The notes beneath the pieces were generated by a model that was not told where the DNA came from, did no database searches, and was given only the letters and a program-made list of their open reading frames with translations. From Flavobacterium sp. K5-23 (GTDB lineage: Bacteria; Bacteroidota; Bacteroidia; Flavobacteriales; Flavobacteriaceae): a stretch of DNA of 64,000 nucleotides. The DNA lies in assembly GCF_023278045.1 (NCBI RefSeq), contig NZ_CP056783.1, positions 3,071,501 to 3,135,500 on the forward strand, written 5' to 3'. Within the stretch, counting starts at the first letter, position 1; each line of letters starts with the position of its first letter. The position numbers were made by a program, and so were the translations under genes. Of the stretch, positions 37,101 through 46,433 are shown piece by piece.

Positions 37101-40100
37101 CTGTAAACCCGCTAATCGTATTCTGAAATACATTCACGTTTGTTCCTGCTGCAATTGTAACACCAGTTAAAAATCCTGTCAGTATATTGTTGGCAGTAAG
37201 ACCTGATATTGCATTCTGATTCACATTAACCGTACCCCCCGTCGTTACAACAATCCCGCGCATTTGGCCTGTAGTTCCGGCAGTGTTTGAACAGGTAGTG
37301 ATTGTATTGGAAGCAATGGAAACATTAGATGCATTGGGCGTATTTACAATACCGGTAAACAAAGAAGCTCCACTACCATATACTGTAACATTCTGAATTG
37401 TATTCCCCGTTATTGAAACTGTCCCGGTGGCTGTGCTGTTGTTAATTCCATTAAATGTACAAACTGCCGATGTAGATCCACTTCCTAAGGAAATATTGTT
37501 CGCTGTTTCATTTCCAATCGTATTGCCCGATACGGTGAAATTACCAAGCAGGCCTGCAACAAGTACCCCATTAAAGATATAACCAGATGTCGTTATGCCG
37601 CCTGTACTAACCGTATGAATAGTGTTGTTTTGTATACTTACCGTACCAGTGGATGTGGCAGATATGGCACTGATTACCGGAGTTGTTATTCCCGAAGCCG
37701 AAAGGGTATGAATCGTATGGTTGCTAATCGTTGCATTGGTCGCTGCTGTCACATTGATACCGATTACAGAAGCTGTAGTTCCAGTAGAGGACAATCCACT
37801 GATGTTATTGGCATCAATATTTACAAGGGGTGATAAATTTGCACTTGCCAAAGCGATTACCGAACCACCTGTTCCTGTGGAACTCAAACCTGTAATATTA
37901 TTTCCACTGACTGTCAAAGTAGTGGCAGTACCAAATCCACCAATAGTAAGTCCAGTGATTGCAGCTTGACCATTGATATTTGTAATTGTATTATTAGAAA
38001 TCGAGGAAGTTCCTCCGAATCCGCTGACATTCATTCCTGTTACTGCAGAACCACCTGTTGTCCAGTTATTGAAGATATTGCCCGAAAATGTTTTATTAGC
38101 AAATGAAGTTCCACTAGCTTCGGTATGTACCCATCCTGCGATTACTGTCGCACCAGTAAGCGTAATGTTTGAAAAATTATTATTGGTATGCGTAACAGTT
38201 AAATTACTTGCCGGCGATAATGCTGTACTCGAAAATAACGTTATCGTTCCTCCGGCTACAGTCTTAGCAAAACTAGTATTAATTTTGTTGTTGCTAACCG
38301 TTTGGAATCCGCCTGCTCTTAATACAACACTGTTGGAGATAAAAATTACACCACCTGCTGTTTTCAAACTCAAACCAGTAAAAGTATTGTTGCTGATGTT
38401 TTGAGAAAAGGTTGTTGCTGAATTTAAAATAAATGTTATTCCACCGACACCATTTGCTCCGGTATAATTAATTCCTTGAAAATCATTATTACTAATTGAC
38501 AATGCAGCCGAAGCTCCACCAGCAGTGTTGTTAATAAAAATATGCGCACCATTATTTGCAGCGGCAAAAGTTACTAAAGGATTGATTGCCGTACCTAAAA
38601 AATTATTATTAATATTAATTGATGTTACAATTGCTCCCGTGTTTCGTATAAAATTGATATTACCTGTACCTGTTTGTGAAGTACTGAAATTTGTCAAGGT
38701 ATTTCCAATAATATTTAGTGTATTTATACCTGTTGTATTGTTAATGCCAATGAAATATGAGGCAAGCGGTGTACCGGTTCCTATTGAAAAGGCTTTTACA
38801 TTAAATCCATCAAGGATATTATTGGAAATAGTAGCAGTAGTTGTTCCTGCAGCTACAGATGAATTAGTAATTCCACTGGTAATACCGGTGGTACCACTTT
38901 CTACATAAAAATTACGAAGTGAATTATTATTGATTAGAACCGTTGAATTGATGGCCGCAGACGACAAGATTCCCGTAAAACTTCCTGTTGTATTAGTTGT
39001 ATTCAATCTGGAAATATTTTGAACGATATTCCCATCTACAGTTATTGCAGTTACAGTTGTTCCTATATTAATACCTGTTAAACTAGTGGCTACAGCTTGT
39101 GAAGTTGGCAAAACTCTAATACTTGCTGCTTGACTTAAACCAACAGCATTATTTAAAATATTAGGTGCTGATGCATTTATGATATAAATCCCCAAAAAAG
39201 TAGATGCAGCAGGTGCGGCTCCAATATTATTGATGTCAATCCCACCAATTTTATTATTTTTAATTACCCCATCAGTTCCTTTGGCACTCAATCCATTAAT
39301 CCCTCTAATTAAAGAAGTAAAAGTATTTGTATTTGTAGTTGTTGTAATGGCAATACTTCCATTCGCAGTATTTGAACCAATGGTATTCCCATCAATTGAA
39401 TTATCTCCTCCTACAACAATATTGCTTCCGGCTCCTGGCAAATCAACACCATAAAAAGTAACTGAATTAGCCACAGTAGGAACTGAATTAATTACAATCG
39501 ATTTAATAACATTAGATTTAATCTCTGATTTTGTAAAGGGTGTTGTTGTAGTTAATGAAATACCATAAAACCCTATTCTTCCTAAAGTTGAACCATAAGT
39601 AGCGCTACTTCCTCCTGCACTCACATCACTTCCTCCTATATAATTACCTGAAATAGTATAACCACTACCTCCCAGAATTCGAATACCATAAAAATCAGTA
39701 GAAGCTGGAAAATTAGTTGCAGAAACAAGCCCTCCATTATAAATACTATTTCCTGTAATAATCCAATTAGTAGAACCCGTAGCAGCAATATCGATTCCTC
39801 TTTGACGGAAATTATATATGGAATTATTTTTAATAGTATTATTTGTGTTTTCTTTACCAACTGCTCCAGCCGAATAAATCGCAACAGTACTTGAATCACT
39901 TCCCACAGTAGCATTGATAGTACAACTTTCAATCGTATTATTATTATTTCCTGTTGCCGAAGTTGAGCTTCCAAACAAAACCACTCCACTAGTAGCACTC
40001 AGTGACGAGCCTTCAATAGTACAATTACGAACCGTATTTGCATTTGCATTATTAATAAATCGTAAAGTAGATGCTGATGCAGAAGTACTTGCATTTGATA

Positions 40101-42747
40101 TGGTCAAGGCATTGCCATTGCTGTTTAATCCATCAATGATTACATTAGTAGCTCCGTTTAAATCAATCAAGGGGGTTGACAAAACACCGCTTATTGATCT
40201 ACTTACCCCACCCAATGGCCTGATCGTTATACTTGTATAAATCGAAGGTCCTGTTCCACTGGCATTTAATAAAGCCGAAACAGTCTCTGTTGTGTTTCCA
40301 ACAATGTTAATAGAAATCACACCACGATGTGTTCCCGCATTGATTGCATCAAAAGCCAATTTTAAAGTTGCATAGCAGTTTTGCGAAGCACCCAAACTTG
40401 ATACTACTTCAATTGGATTAGAAGAACTTATGGTAGCGATAACAGCCGTTCTTGAACTAGTAGTAAAACCGTTATAAGTGGCATCTACCCAGTATGAAGT
40501 TGTATTAGTTAAAAATCCCGTTGTAAAGGAAATACCAGAACCAAGTGAAGCTCCTCCAGTTGATGCCGAATACCAATTGATTGTTCCCCCTGACGTCGCT
40601 GTTGCTCCAAGAACAACAGTACCTGGACCACAACGTAAATTAGGTGTAACTCCTGTAATTATTGGCACAACATTTAAAGTGTACTCTTCTACCTCACCCC
40701 ATGTCGTATCACCACAAGGGTCAAGAGCGCCATTGTACCTAATCCTTATCCTCATTCTAGTAGAACCTAAACTAGCCCCAGATGGAGGAATTATAGTACC
40801 CGAAAACTTATCATCCACCATAGTTGTACTAAAAAATTCACCGCTATCAGTGAAATCTCCGTTATGATTCCAATCTACCCAGATTCCCACTTGACTACCA
40901 GTATCCAGATATCCATTCGTAACGATTATGGGATATGACTTTCCAATATCAGTATTGGTTGATAAATTTGTATAATCAGCATATCCTCCAGCACTAAGTC
41001 CTGAATCATTATTAATGGTTCCTATTTCCACTAGAATTATTCGTTCATAAGTCGAACTATTAGTAGCTCCAGCGGCACAACTTACAACTGCAACTACTGC
41101 TGTTCTTGGACTTGAAGCACAACTATTCAATACCGCCTCAGCATAATATGTCGTAGTTGAGGATATCGAGGGAGTTGTAAAACTTGTGCCTGTTCCAATT
41201 GCAGTTCCTCCAACAGAAGTTGTGTACCAATTTATTGTACCTGCAGATACTGTAGCACCTAATACAACCGTTCCATTACCCACTCTTGAACCTGTGGTAG
41301 TACTTGTTATTGTAGGGATAATGGCACTTACTGTAATGTCAACACTCCCGTTTTGACTACATATTCCAGAAAGTTTTTCAGTCAATGAATAAGTATAAGT
41401 AGTATTAGAGGCAGGACTTACTGTAATAGATTTAGTAGACGCTCCTCCAGGAGACCACAAAATAGTAGGGATTAATGGAGCGTCATCATCATAAACCGGA
41501 CTTCCATTCAACACTCCACTTTCAGCAGTTGGATTATCAGCAATATCTAACACTGAATTATTAAAATCAATATACACGTCTAAATCAGCGTCAATCACAG
41601 GACTTGTAAGCCAATGGTTTTTTTCAATAACAATTTCAGCTTGCGTCAATGAACGGTTCCATAATTTAAACCCATCTACATAACCATTAAAATAATTATT
41701 TGAACTAGTCGAATTATTATGAAAACGGATGTTGGAATTAGATCCAATGGCAACCGGTCCAGAATGCGCACTCATTCCATTATTTCCACCAGACCCTTGG
41801 TTAAACTGACCTATATTAACCCCGTCTAAATATCCTTTAAAGTGATATCCATCGGTTGCATTTTCATCAAAAACAAAAGTTATATTGTACCATTGACCAA
41901 CATTAATAGCTGCATTTGGTGCGTTCCAGGCTGAATTTGACTCCCAACCCAATACATAGACCCTACCGCCTTCGATATACATAGAGAACCCATTAGTTGC
42001 TCCCCCTTCATTATACAGTACTTGACGGCTTGTTATATCGTTAGCCTTAAACCACATCGAGACAGTTCTGAAATCTGTTATTCCAAGATTGATTAAGTTT
42101 GAATTCGAAATCCCCACATAATCTGATGTTCCATTAAGTTTTAGTGATTTATTTGTAAAATTTAAACTAAGATTTGTTGCGCTTCCGTTACAAATCGTTT
42201 GGTTAGGAGTTGTTGTAAAAGCTGATTTCTGGTCAATATAAATTTTACGCGTTGCAGTTCCTTGAGAAATACCACTATTAAAACCCTCAACAGTAATTTG
42301 ACCTCTATTTCCAGTACCCCAAGTTACATTTATCGTCGACCCTGTTCCGCTCGATGGAGTCCCGCCGGTTACAGTCCATTGATAAGTAGTAAAAGAATTA
42401 GAAAGACTATAATTAACTGTTTGTCCTTGACAAGCAATATTTTGAGTTCCATTAATTATAGGCTGAGCTAGTATTGAGGAAAACGAAAATAAAGTAAAAA
42501 GCAAAAAAATAAGTTTTGCTCCTAAAACGGTACTTCCTAAAAAGTCTTTTTTAAAAATAGTATTACTCCCTTTATTCAGCTTAAAAAAATTAGAAACAGT
42601 TCTTTTAAATGATTTTTTTTGATTTTTTTCTATTGCCTTAACAGCATTCGAAAAATATAAAATTACAGATTGTGGTATAAACATAGGTTTTATAGATGCT
42701 GAGAATAGAGGGCTAAGATTCGTTTTTTCAAGTAGTAGGGCGTACAA
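34195..42747 (-). CDS. Giant T9SS-type surface protein with LamG, GEVED and beta-helix regions
   Basis: About 2,850 residues. The signal-like hydrophobic stretch is at about 72-94 (GAKLIFLLFTLFSFSSILAQ), after an unusually long basic N-region; the ATG at 42684 (residue 22) is an alternative start. Domains in order: an Ig/PKD-like unit (about 95-175), a LamG/concanavalin-like domain (about 195-375), an Ig-like unit, a GEVED domain (VGIWVDWNHNGDFTDSGEF to GEVEEYTLN), another Ig-like unit, and then about 1,300 residues of parallel beta-helix repeats rich in N/T/S/G with NTI and NNI turns. A T9SS C-terminal sorting domain ends it (CYDVSGRLLLKS). It is most likely an adhesin or a surface-displayed carbohydrate-binding protein. 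Confidence 0.83.
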   Translation of the reverse strand: MYALLLEKTNLSPLFSASIKPMFIPQSVILYFSNAVKAIEKNQKKSFKRTVSNFFKLNKGSNTIFKKDFLGSTVLGAKLIFLLFTLFSFSSILAQPIINGTQNIACQGQTVNYSLSNSFTTYQWTVTGGTPSSGTGSTINVTWGTGNRGQITVEGFNSGISQGTATRKIYIDQKSAFTTTPNQTICNGSATNLSLNFTNKSLKLNGTSDYVGISNSNLINLGITDFRTVSMWFKANDITSRQVLYNEGGATNGFSMYIEGGRVYVLGWESNSAWNAPNAAINVGQWYNITFVFDENATDGYHFKGYLDGVNIGQFNQGSGGNNGMSAHSGPVAIGSNSNIRFHNNSTSSNNYFNGYVDGFKLWNRSLTQAEIVIEKNHWLTSPVIDADLDVYIDFNNSVLDIADNPTAESGVLNGSPVYDDDAPLIPTILWSPGGASTKSITVSPASNTTYTYSLTEKLSGICSQNGSVDITVSAIIPTITSTTTGSRVGNGTVVLGATVSAGTINWYTTSVGGTAIGTGTSFTTPSISSTTTYYAEAVLNSCASSPRTAVVAVVSCAAGATNSSTYERIILVEIGTINNDSGLSAGGYADYTNLSTNTDIGKSYPIIVTNGYLDTGSQVGIWVDWNHNGDFTDSGEFFSTTMVDDKFSGTIIPPSGASLGSTRMRIRIRYNGALDPCGDTTWGEVEEYTLNVVPIITGVTPNLRCGPGTVVLGATATSGGTINWYSASTGGASLGSGISFTTGFLTNTTSYWVDATYNGFTTSSRTAVIATISSSNPIEVVSSLGASQNCYATLKLAFDAINAGTHRGVISINIVGNTTETVSALLNASGTGPSIYTSITIRPLGGVSRSISGVLSTPLIDLNGATNVIIDGLNSNGNALTISNASTSASASTLRFINNANANTVRNCTIEGSSLSATSGVVLFGSSTSATGNNNNTIESCTINATVGSDSSTVAIYSAGAVGKENTNNTIKNNSIYNFRQRGIDIAATGSTNWIITGNSIYNGGLVSATNFPASTDFYGIRILGGSGYTISGNYIGGSDVSAGGSSATYGSTLGRIGFYGISLTTTTPFTKSEIKSNVIKSIVINSVPTVANSVTFYGVDLPGAGSNIVVGGDNSIDGNTIGSNTANGSIAITTTTNTNTFTSLIRGINGLSAKGTDGVIKNNKIGGIDINNIGAAPAASTFLGIYIINASAPNILNNAVGLSQAASIRVLPTSQAVATSLTGINIGTTVTAITVDGNIVQNISRLNTTNTTGSFTGILSSAAINSTVLINNNSLRNFYVESGTTGITSGITNSSVAAGTTTATISNNILDGFNVKAFSIGTGTPLASYFIGINNTTGINTLNIIGNTLTNFSTSQTGTGNINFIRNTGAIVTSININNNFLGTAINPLVTFAAANNGAHIFINNTAGGASAALSISNNDFQGINYTGANGVGGITFILNSATTFSQNISNNTFTGLSLKTAGGVIFISNSVVLRAGGFQTVSNNKINTSFAKTVAGGTITLFSSTALSPASNLTVTHTNNNFSNITLTGATVIAGWVHTEASGTSFANKTFSGNIFNNWTTGGSAVTGMNVSGFGGTSSISNNTITNINGQAAITGLTIGGFGTATTLTVSGNNITGLSSTGTGGSVIALASANLSPLVNIDANNISGLSSTGTTASVIGINVTAATNATISNHTIHTLSASGITTPVISAISATSTGTVSIQNNTIHTVSTGGITTSGYIFNGVLVAGLLGNFTVSGNTIGNETANNISLGSGSTSAVCTFNGINNSTATGTVSITGNTIQNVTVYGSGASLFTGIVNTPNASNVSIASNTITTCSNTAGTTGQMRGIVVTTGGTVNVNQNAISGLTANNILTGFLTGVTIAAGTNVNVFQNTISGFTGNALTTIAAGSMNGISIAGGITVNAYRNKVYDLSTASSGFTGQLNGMIVSAGSNVYLYNNIIGSLFASNANNAPDAIRGISIISTVAPSNINVYFNSIYLNASSTGTTNFGTSGIFHTANATATTAFLVLRNNIIQNHSLAKGTGFTVALRRLGIALDNYSSSSNNNLYYSGTPSAKYLLYYDGTNSDQSLTQLKGRMINRDLASVTEDMISDLKFKSILGSSVDYLHINPSKATLAESGAVNISGFINDFKGSIRQGNGGYVGTGTNPDIGADEFEGMFFNVWKGAISQDWGTVGNWTRNIIPSADASIVFDDLPVNDCYLDQDRSVTNITNTQSTYGLVLNGNRLTLKGDLLFSGGATIDASAVNSTMQFSGMAVQTINAGVFKNDAVYNLNINNSNNVLLSGNLGLLNNFTTTTGLLDAFTNFPVITYAGSTLQTIGNNQFLGGKVYNLTVDNAIGVNINSNFEVTNALLINPTKKVAVSPLYQLTALGTITNNSDAAGFVLRSDATGTASLIHNSNNVVATVQRYIKGAKEDWHFLSSPVFDQGISGSWLPSGTYGTGNPVTGTGYDLNVWNESTFRWVYRTNTTSIINWNTVHPSPNFVSGKGYLYSVQDLNPTKEFIGNLNNGVVISPITITTTADLLLKDLEGFNLIGNPYPSSIDWSASSGWTRSNLVDNAGGKDMWIWNPTLNNYGVYNSTTLIGTNAISRFIAPMQGYFVKAATSGNLVVNNNTRVHTGAGNWFKTKNTQTGLIRVKVLSEANQNGDEALLQFGYNKNEPGATKLFSHVLTAPSLYLATASEYYSVRYFTNTEENKAIPVSFKSGNDGYFSLIFEFDVKDFETVLLEDRLLETLITLESAKAYKFSASKKEDPNRFVVHFNELEAKNIDKIPAIVYSKENQLIVDLSVVNVDTEISCYDVSGRLLLKSRLEGQKVHKLDINATNQMLLIQLKNENGEVRTKVLFNPLR

Positions 42748-43163
42748 CTATATATAAGCGAAAGCATTTAAGCTCAGTATTAATATTATTTGATATTCAG
42801 AAGCAACTTTATTGTCTCTGAATTAACGTCGTAACCACTTAAATATCAAGAGGTAACATATTTATCTTTAATGCATTATTAAATGCCCTTATCATTAATA
42901 AGGAAAATGTTAACAAATATATAAATAAAAGACATTTATTCTTAAGAAAAACTTTAAAAAACAGTCGAAATTCAATGATAGTGAGACTATTATTAAAATA
43001 ATATTAATTTATTCTTAAGTATACTTATTTGGCTATATTCTAAAATAAACAACATTTAATTTTAACCATATAAGAAATATAAGGTCATTTAAGCAGGATG
43101 TAAAAAACAATACCTTATAATGGTAAACCTTTTCAACCCGATCCAGAAGCTTCGGGAGCCGGA
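42748..43163. other. AT-rich spacer, no gene seen
   Basis: This 416-base gap separates the acyl-CoA dehydrogenase stop from the giant gene start. I found no reading frame or consensus promoter. A palindrome (TCC-N-GAAGCTTC-N-GGA, at 43142-43157) lies directly after the dehydrogenase stop and may be its transcript end, although it has no U run. Confidence 0.4.
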
Positions 43164-44318
43164 TTACTTTAAAATATCATTCAACAACCCACGGGCAATT
43201 AGCATTTTCATAATTTCATTTGTACCTGCATAAATTCTCGCAACACGATTATCTGCATACATACGAGCAATTGGGTAATCCCACATATAACCATAACCAC
43301 CAAATAATTGTAAACACTCATCAACCACTACTCCGCACATATCCGTTGCTGAATATTTAATCATCGAAGCACTTTCGGTTGTTAATTCGTGGTCTTTCAA
43401 TAATTCGATACATCGATCAAGGAAAGTTTGATGTATTTGCATTTGTGTAGCGCATTCAGCCAGTTTAAATTGGGTGTTTTGAAATCCAGCGATAGGTGTA
43501 CCAAAGGCGGTACGCTCTGTGGTATAAGCAATTGTATCTTCAATTGCTCCTTCAGCAGTAGCAACAGCCATAATTCCAACAGTTAGACGCTCCCGAGCCA
43601 ATTCCTTCATCATTATTTTGAATCCCATTTTTTCATCACCAAGCCTATTCTCTTTTGGAACTTTCACATTATCAAAAAACAACTCGGCTGTATCTTGTGA
43701 TTTCATCCCTATTTTTTTCAGCGGAACGCCTTTATTAAAACCTTTCATCGAAGATTCCATAATAAGCAAGGTGACCCCTTCCTCTTCCGTATTGTGGTTC
43801 GTTTTCACAGCAACAATTGCCATATCACACATAAAGCCATTGGTTATAAATGTTTTTTGGCCATTTACTAAGTAATGATCTCCTTTATCTTCAGCGGTTG
43901 TAAGCAGTGCTTTTAAATCACTTCCGCAATTTGGTTCTGTCATTCCTATGGCCGTAATCATTTCCCCAGATGCCATCAACGGCAAATACTTTTTCTTCTG
44001 TGCTTCGGTTCCATAATACAATAAATAAGGCGCCACAATATCAGAATGCAATGAAAACCCGGGTCCGGTTATTCCTTTTTTGGCAAACTCTTCAATTAAT
44101 AATGCATTAAAAGTAAAATCTAGTCCTCCGCCTCCGTAAATTTCAGGAATGTCTAAACACAACAACCCTAATTCACCCGCTCGTTTCCATATTTCACGGC
44201 TTACCATTCCGTTTTTTTCCCATTCATCCAGCTGATCCATAATTTCATTCGAAATGAATTCCTGAATCATGGCCTGCATCATTTTATGTTCTTCGGATGC
44301 GTAAGTTTTTCGTTGCAT
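43164..44318 (-). CDS. LCAD-like acyl-CoA dehydrogenase
   Basis: A 384-residue flavoenzyme of the acyl-CoA dehydrogenase family, which starts beta-oxidation by making a trans-2-enoyl-CoA. The substrate/flavin signatures AIGMTEPNCGSDL and TFITNG are present. In MCAD-type enzymes the base is Glu in YEGT; here the segment is IYAGTNEIMKML, with Ala. As in LCAD, the base is probably in helix G (ELARERLTVG, Glu243 from this start). The ending LQLFGGYGYMWDYPIARMYAD is normal. The ATG at 44318 is used; an ATG at 44336 adds six residues. No adjacent fatty-acid genes. Confidence 0.9.
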   Translation of the reverse strand: MQRKTYASEEHKMMQAMIQEFISNEIMDQLDEWEKNGMVSREIWKRAGELGLLCLDIPEIYGGGGLDFTFNALLIEEFAKKGITGPGFSLHSDIVAPYLLYYGTEAQKKKYLPLMASGEMITAIGMTEPNCGSDLKALLTTAEDKGDHYLVNGQKTFITNGFMCDMAIVAVKTNHNTEEEGVTLLIMESSMKGFNKGVPLKKIGMKSQDTAELFFDNVKVPKENRLGDEKMGFKIMMKELARERLTVGIMAVATAEGAIEDTIAYTTERTAFGTPIAGFQNTQFKLAECATQMQIHQTFLDRCIELLKDHELTTESASMIKYSATDMCGVVVDECLQLFGGYGYMWDYPIARMYADNRVARIYAGTNEIMKMLIARGLLNDILK

Positions 44319-44519
44319 TAATATATTTTGAAGCATATTCTTTTTTTTAGATGAATAGATTATGTAATTGAAATAAGTAAATTATAATTGCATCCTCTAA
44401 AGTTACAGATTATTTTTAATTATCCCTTTCAAACTTATTTTACATTTATTTTACTACAATTAGTCAGGAAATTAATTTTTTCTCGTCTATAAATTTAAAT
44501 ACCTTTATAAAAAAACTAT

Positions 44520-45014
44520 ATGCGTTTCTATTTATATACCATCTTCTTACTCTTTTCAGTACTGATTTCGGCACAAAGCACGATTCCACAAGCCTTGAAA
44601 AAGCACAATAAGCAAAGTGTTCCCTATATCAAAGTCGAGGAACTAAAAACTAAAAACAACCTCATTTTACTAGATACACGTGAGCCAAAAGAGTTCCATG
44701 TCAGTCATATTAAAAATGCAATTTTTGTTGGTTTTGATCATTTCAAAAGTAAAGAGGTCTCCTCAATAGTAAAAGATAAAAATGCAACTATCGTAGTTTA
44801 TTGTTCCATAGGTGTTCGCAGTGAGCAAATTGGGGAAAAACTATTGAAATTAGGATATAAGAATGTATACAATTTATACGGTGGTATTTTCGAATATAAA
44901 AATACTGGTGGTAAAGTCGTTAATGACCAAAATAAGGAAACGGATAGTGTACACGCATATAATAAAGAATGGAGTGCTTATCTAAAAAAAGGAATCAAAA
45001 TATATGAAGACTAA
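44520..45014 (+). CDS. Secreted rhodanese-like protein
   Basis: A 164-residue protein with a signal peptide (MRFYLYTIFLLFSVLISAQ) and a single rhodanese domain. The active-site loop is VVYCSIGVRSE with Cys95, and the domain shows LLDTREPKEFHVSHIKNA. Rhodaneses move sulfur from donors such as thiosulfate through a persulfide. It opens a run of seven plus-strand genes and overlaps the next gene by 11 bases. Confidence 0.87.
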   Translation: MRFYLYTIFLLFSVLISAQSTIPQALKKHNKQSVPYIKVEELKTKNNLILLDTREPKEFHVSHIKNAIFVGFDHFKSKEVSSIVKDKNATIVVYCSIGVRSEQIGEKLLKLGYKNVYNLYGGIFEYKNTGGKVVNDQNKETDSVHAYNKEWSAYLKKGIKIYED

Positions 45015-45603
45015 TGCACTCATAATATTTACTCGAAATCCTGAACTGGGAAAAGTAAAAACCCGCTTGGCAAAAACCATAGGTGACGTTAAGGCACTAG
45101 AAGTATATAAAGACCTGCTTCAACATACTATGGAGCAAACCCAAAATATAGACTGTGATAAATTTGTTTTTTATGACATTGCAATTGTTGAAGGTGACAT
45201 TTGGAAAAAAGGTGTATATCATAAAAAGATTCAATCAAAAGGTGATTTAGGTGAAAAAATGCAGGCTGCGTTCGAACAGCTTTTCGAACAAGGATATACA
45301 AATTGCATTATTGTAGGCAGTGATTTATTCGAATTAAAATCAGAAATTATAGAAACTGCTTTTACAGAATTAGAAAGAAACGAAGTTATTCTAGGTCCCG
45401 CGGAAGATGGCGGATATTATTTATTAGGATTAAAAAAAATGATTCCTTCGCTTTTCAAGAATAAAGATTGGGGGAGTTCTACCGTTTTAAGGGATACTCT
45501 AAAAGATTTAACCAATCACAAAATTAATTTTTTAGAAACATTAAATGACATTGATACCTTTGAAGATTTAGAAAAAAGTAATTATCAATTTAAACAAAAT
45601 TAA
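45004..45603 (+). CDS. TIGR04282-family glycosyltransferase
   Basis: A 199-residue protein of the DUF2064/TIGR04282 family, GT-A-like enzymes named from arsenosugar gene clusters. Signatures are FTRNPELGKVKTRLAKTIG near the start, IIVGSDLFEL and LGPAEDGGYYLLGL. It is probably cytoplasmic. It overlaps the rhodanese gene by 11 bases, indicating translational coupling. The TIGR04283 partner is four genes downstream in the same run. The arsenosugar label rests on gene context elsewhere, so the acceptor here is unknown. Confidence 0.85.
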   Translation: MKTNALIIFTRNPELGKVKTRLAKTIGDVKALEVYKDLLQHTMEQTQNIDCDKFVFYDIAIVEGDIWKKGVYHKKIQSKGDLGEKMQAAFEQLFEQGYTNCIIVGSDLFELKSEIIETAFTELERNEVILGPAEDGGYYLLGLKKMIPSLFKNKDWGSSTVLRDTLKDLTNHKINFLETLNDIDTFEDLEKSNYQFKQN

Positions 45604-45604
45604 T

Positions 45605-46426
45605 ATGAAAAAAATAGTAGTATTTGCAATTGTTGCACTCGTTTATAGTAGTCAATCCGTCTATTCACAAAGTCCTTGGACTAGAGAAAAAGGGAAAGCT
45701 TACATACAATTAGGGATGACTAGTTTAAATTATAATTCCTTTCAATTTGACGGAAAAAAACTGGAGAATCAAGGAGATTATAATGATATTACGGTTCAAG
45801 CTTACGCAGAATACGGTTTAAGCAATAAATTAGAAGCCCAATTAATTTTACCTTACAAATCAGCTTCTTATGATTTCGGGAATGTTTCTCAAAATATTTC
45901 TGGACTAGGAAATGTAACTATTGGTTTGAAATACAAACTATCCGATAACAAATGGAAAATCAGTTCTGGGGTTTTCTATTCGGCCAATTCCATAAAGAAA
46001 GATGAAAATCTAGTAGTAAGTACTACTGGAATTAATGCGTCAACTATTTTACCTTATGTTACCATTGGCTCAAGCCAAAATAAATGGTATTATTTTGGTA
46101 ATATCGGTTATGGATATATGGACAATGAATATTCTGATTTCTTAAAAGCAACTCTAGAAGTAGGCTATAATATCATTCCAAAGGGACATTTAATTCTGGT
46201 TTTAGATACTCGAAATCCAATTTCGAAAGAAAATGCTTTTATAAACGATCAATATCAATGGGCATCGCATTTAGACAGACAAACTTATAACGCACTCGCA
46301 TTAAAGGCAAATTACGAATTTATTGAAGGTAAATTTGGAGTTAATTTTTCAACCATTGGAGCATTTGGAATTGATAACTCCCCTTTGGCACCAACATTCA
46401 ACATTGGAATATATACAAAACTATAA
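45605..46426 (+). CDS. Predicted outer-membrane beta-barrel protein
   Basis: A 273-residue secreted protein (signal MKKIVVFAIVALVYSSQSVY, cut near YSQ) with alternating strand pattern and the C-terminal aromatic-flanked strand NIGIYTKL. Several strands read like a transport-type barrel (AEYGLSNKLEAQLILPYK). No family name is recognised. It follows the TIGR04282 gene by one base, so the two are translated together. Confidence 0.6.
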   Translation: MKKIVVFAIVALVYSSQSVYSQSPWTREKGKAYIQLGMTSLNYNSFQFDGKKLENQGDYNDITVQAYAEYGLSNKLEAQLILPYKSASYDFGNVSQNISGLGNVTIGLKYKLSDNKWKISSGVFYSANSIKKDENLVVSTTGINASTILPYVTIGSSQNKWYYFGNIGYGYMDNEYSDFLKATLEVGYNIIPKGHLILVLDTRNPISKENAFINDQYQWASHLDRQTYNALALKANYEFIEGKFGVNFSTIGAFGIDNSPLAPTFNIGIYTKL

Positions 46427-46433
46427 TTGATAA

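Noticed and set aside
37615..40867. Several plus-strand frames of 70-140 residues
   Set aside because: They are antisense to the beta-helix repeats of the giant gene. Their Val/Pro/Leu/Ile-rich composition is what the reverse of Asn/Thr-rich repeats gives, and they have no signals of their own.
43142..43157. Palindrome after the acyl-CoA dehydrogenase as a standard terminator
   Set aside because: The inverted repeat is clear but no U run follows it on the minus strand, so I mention it only in the spacer entry.
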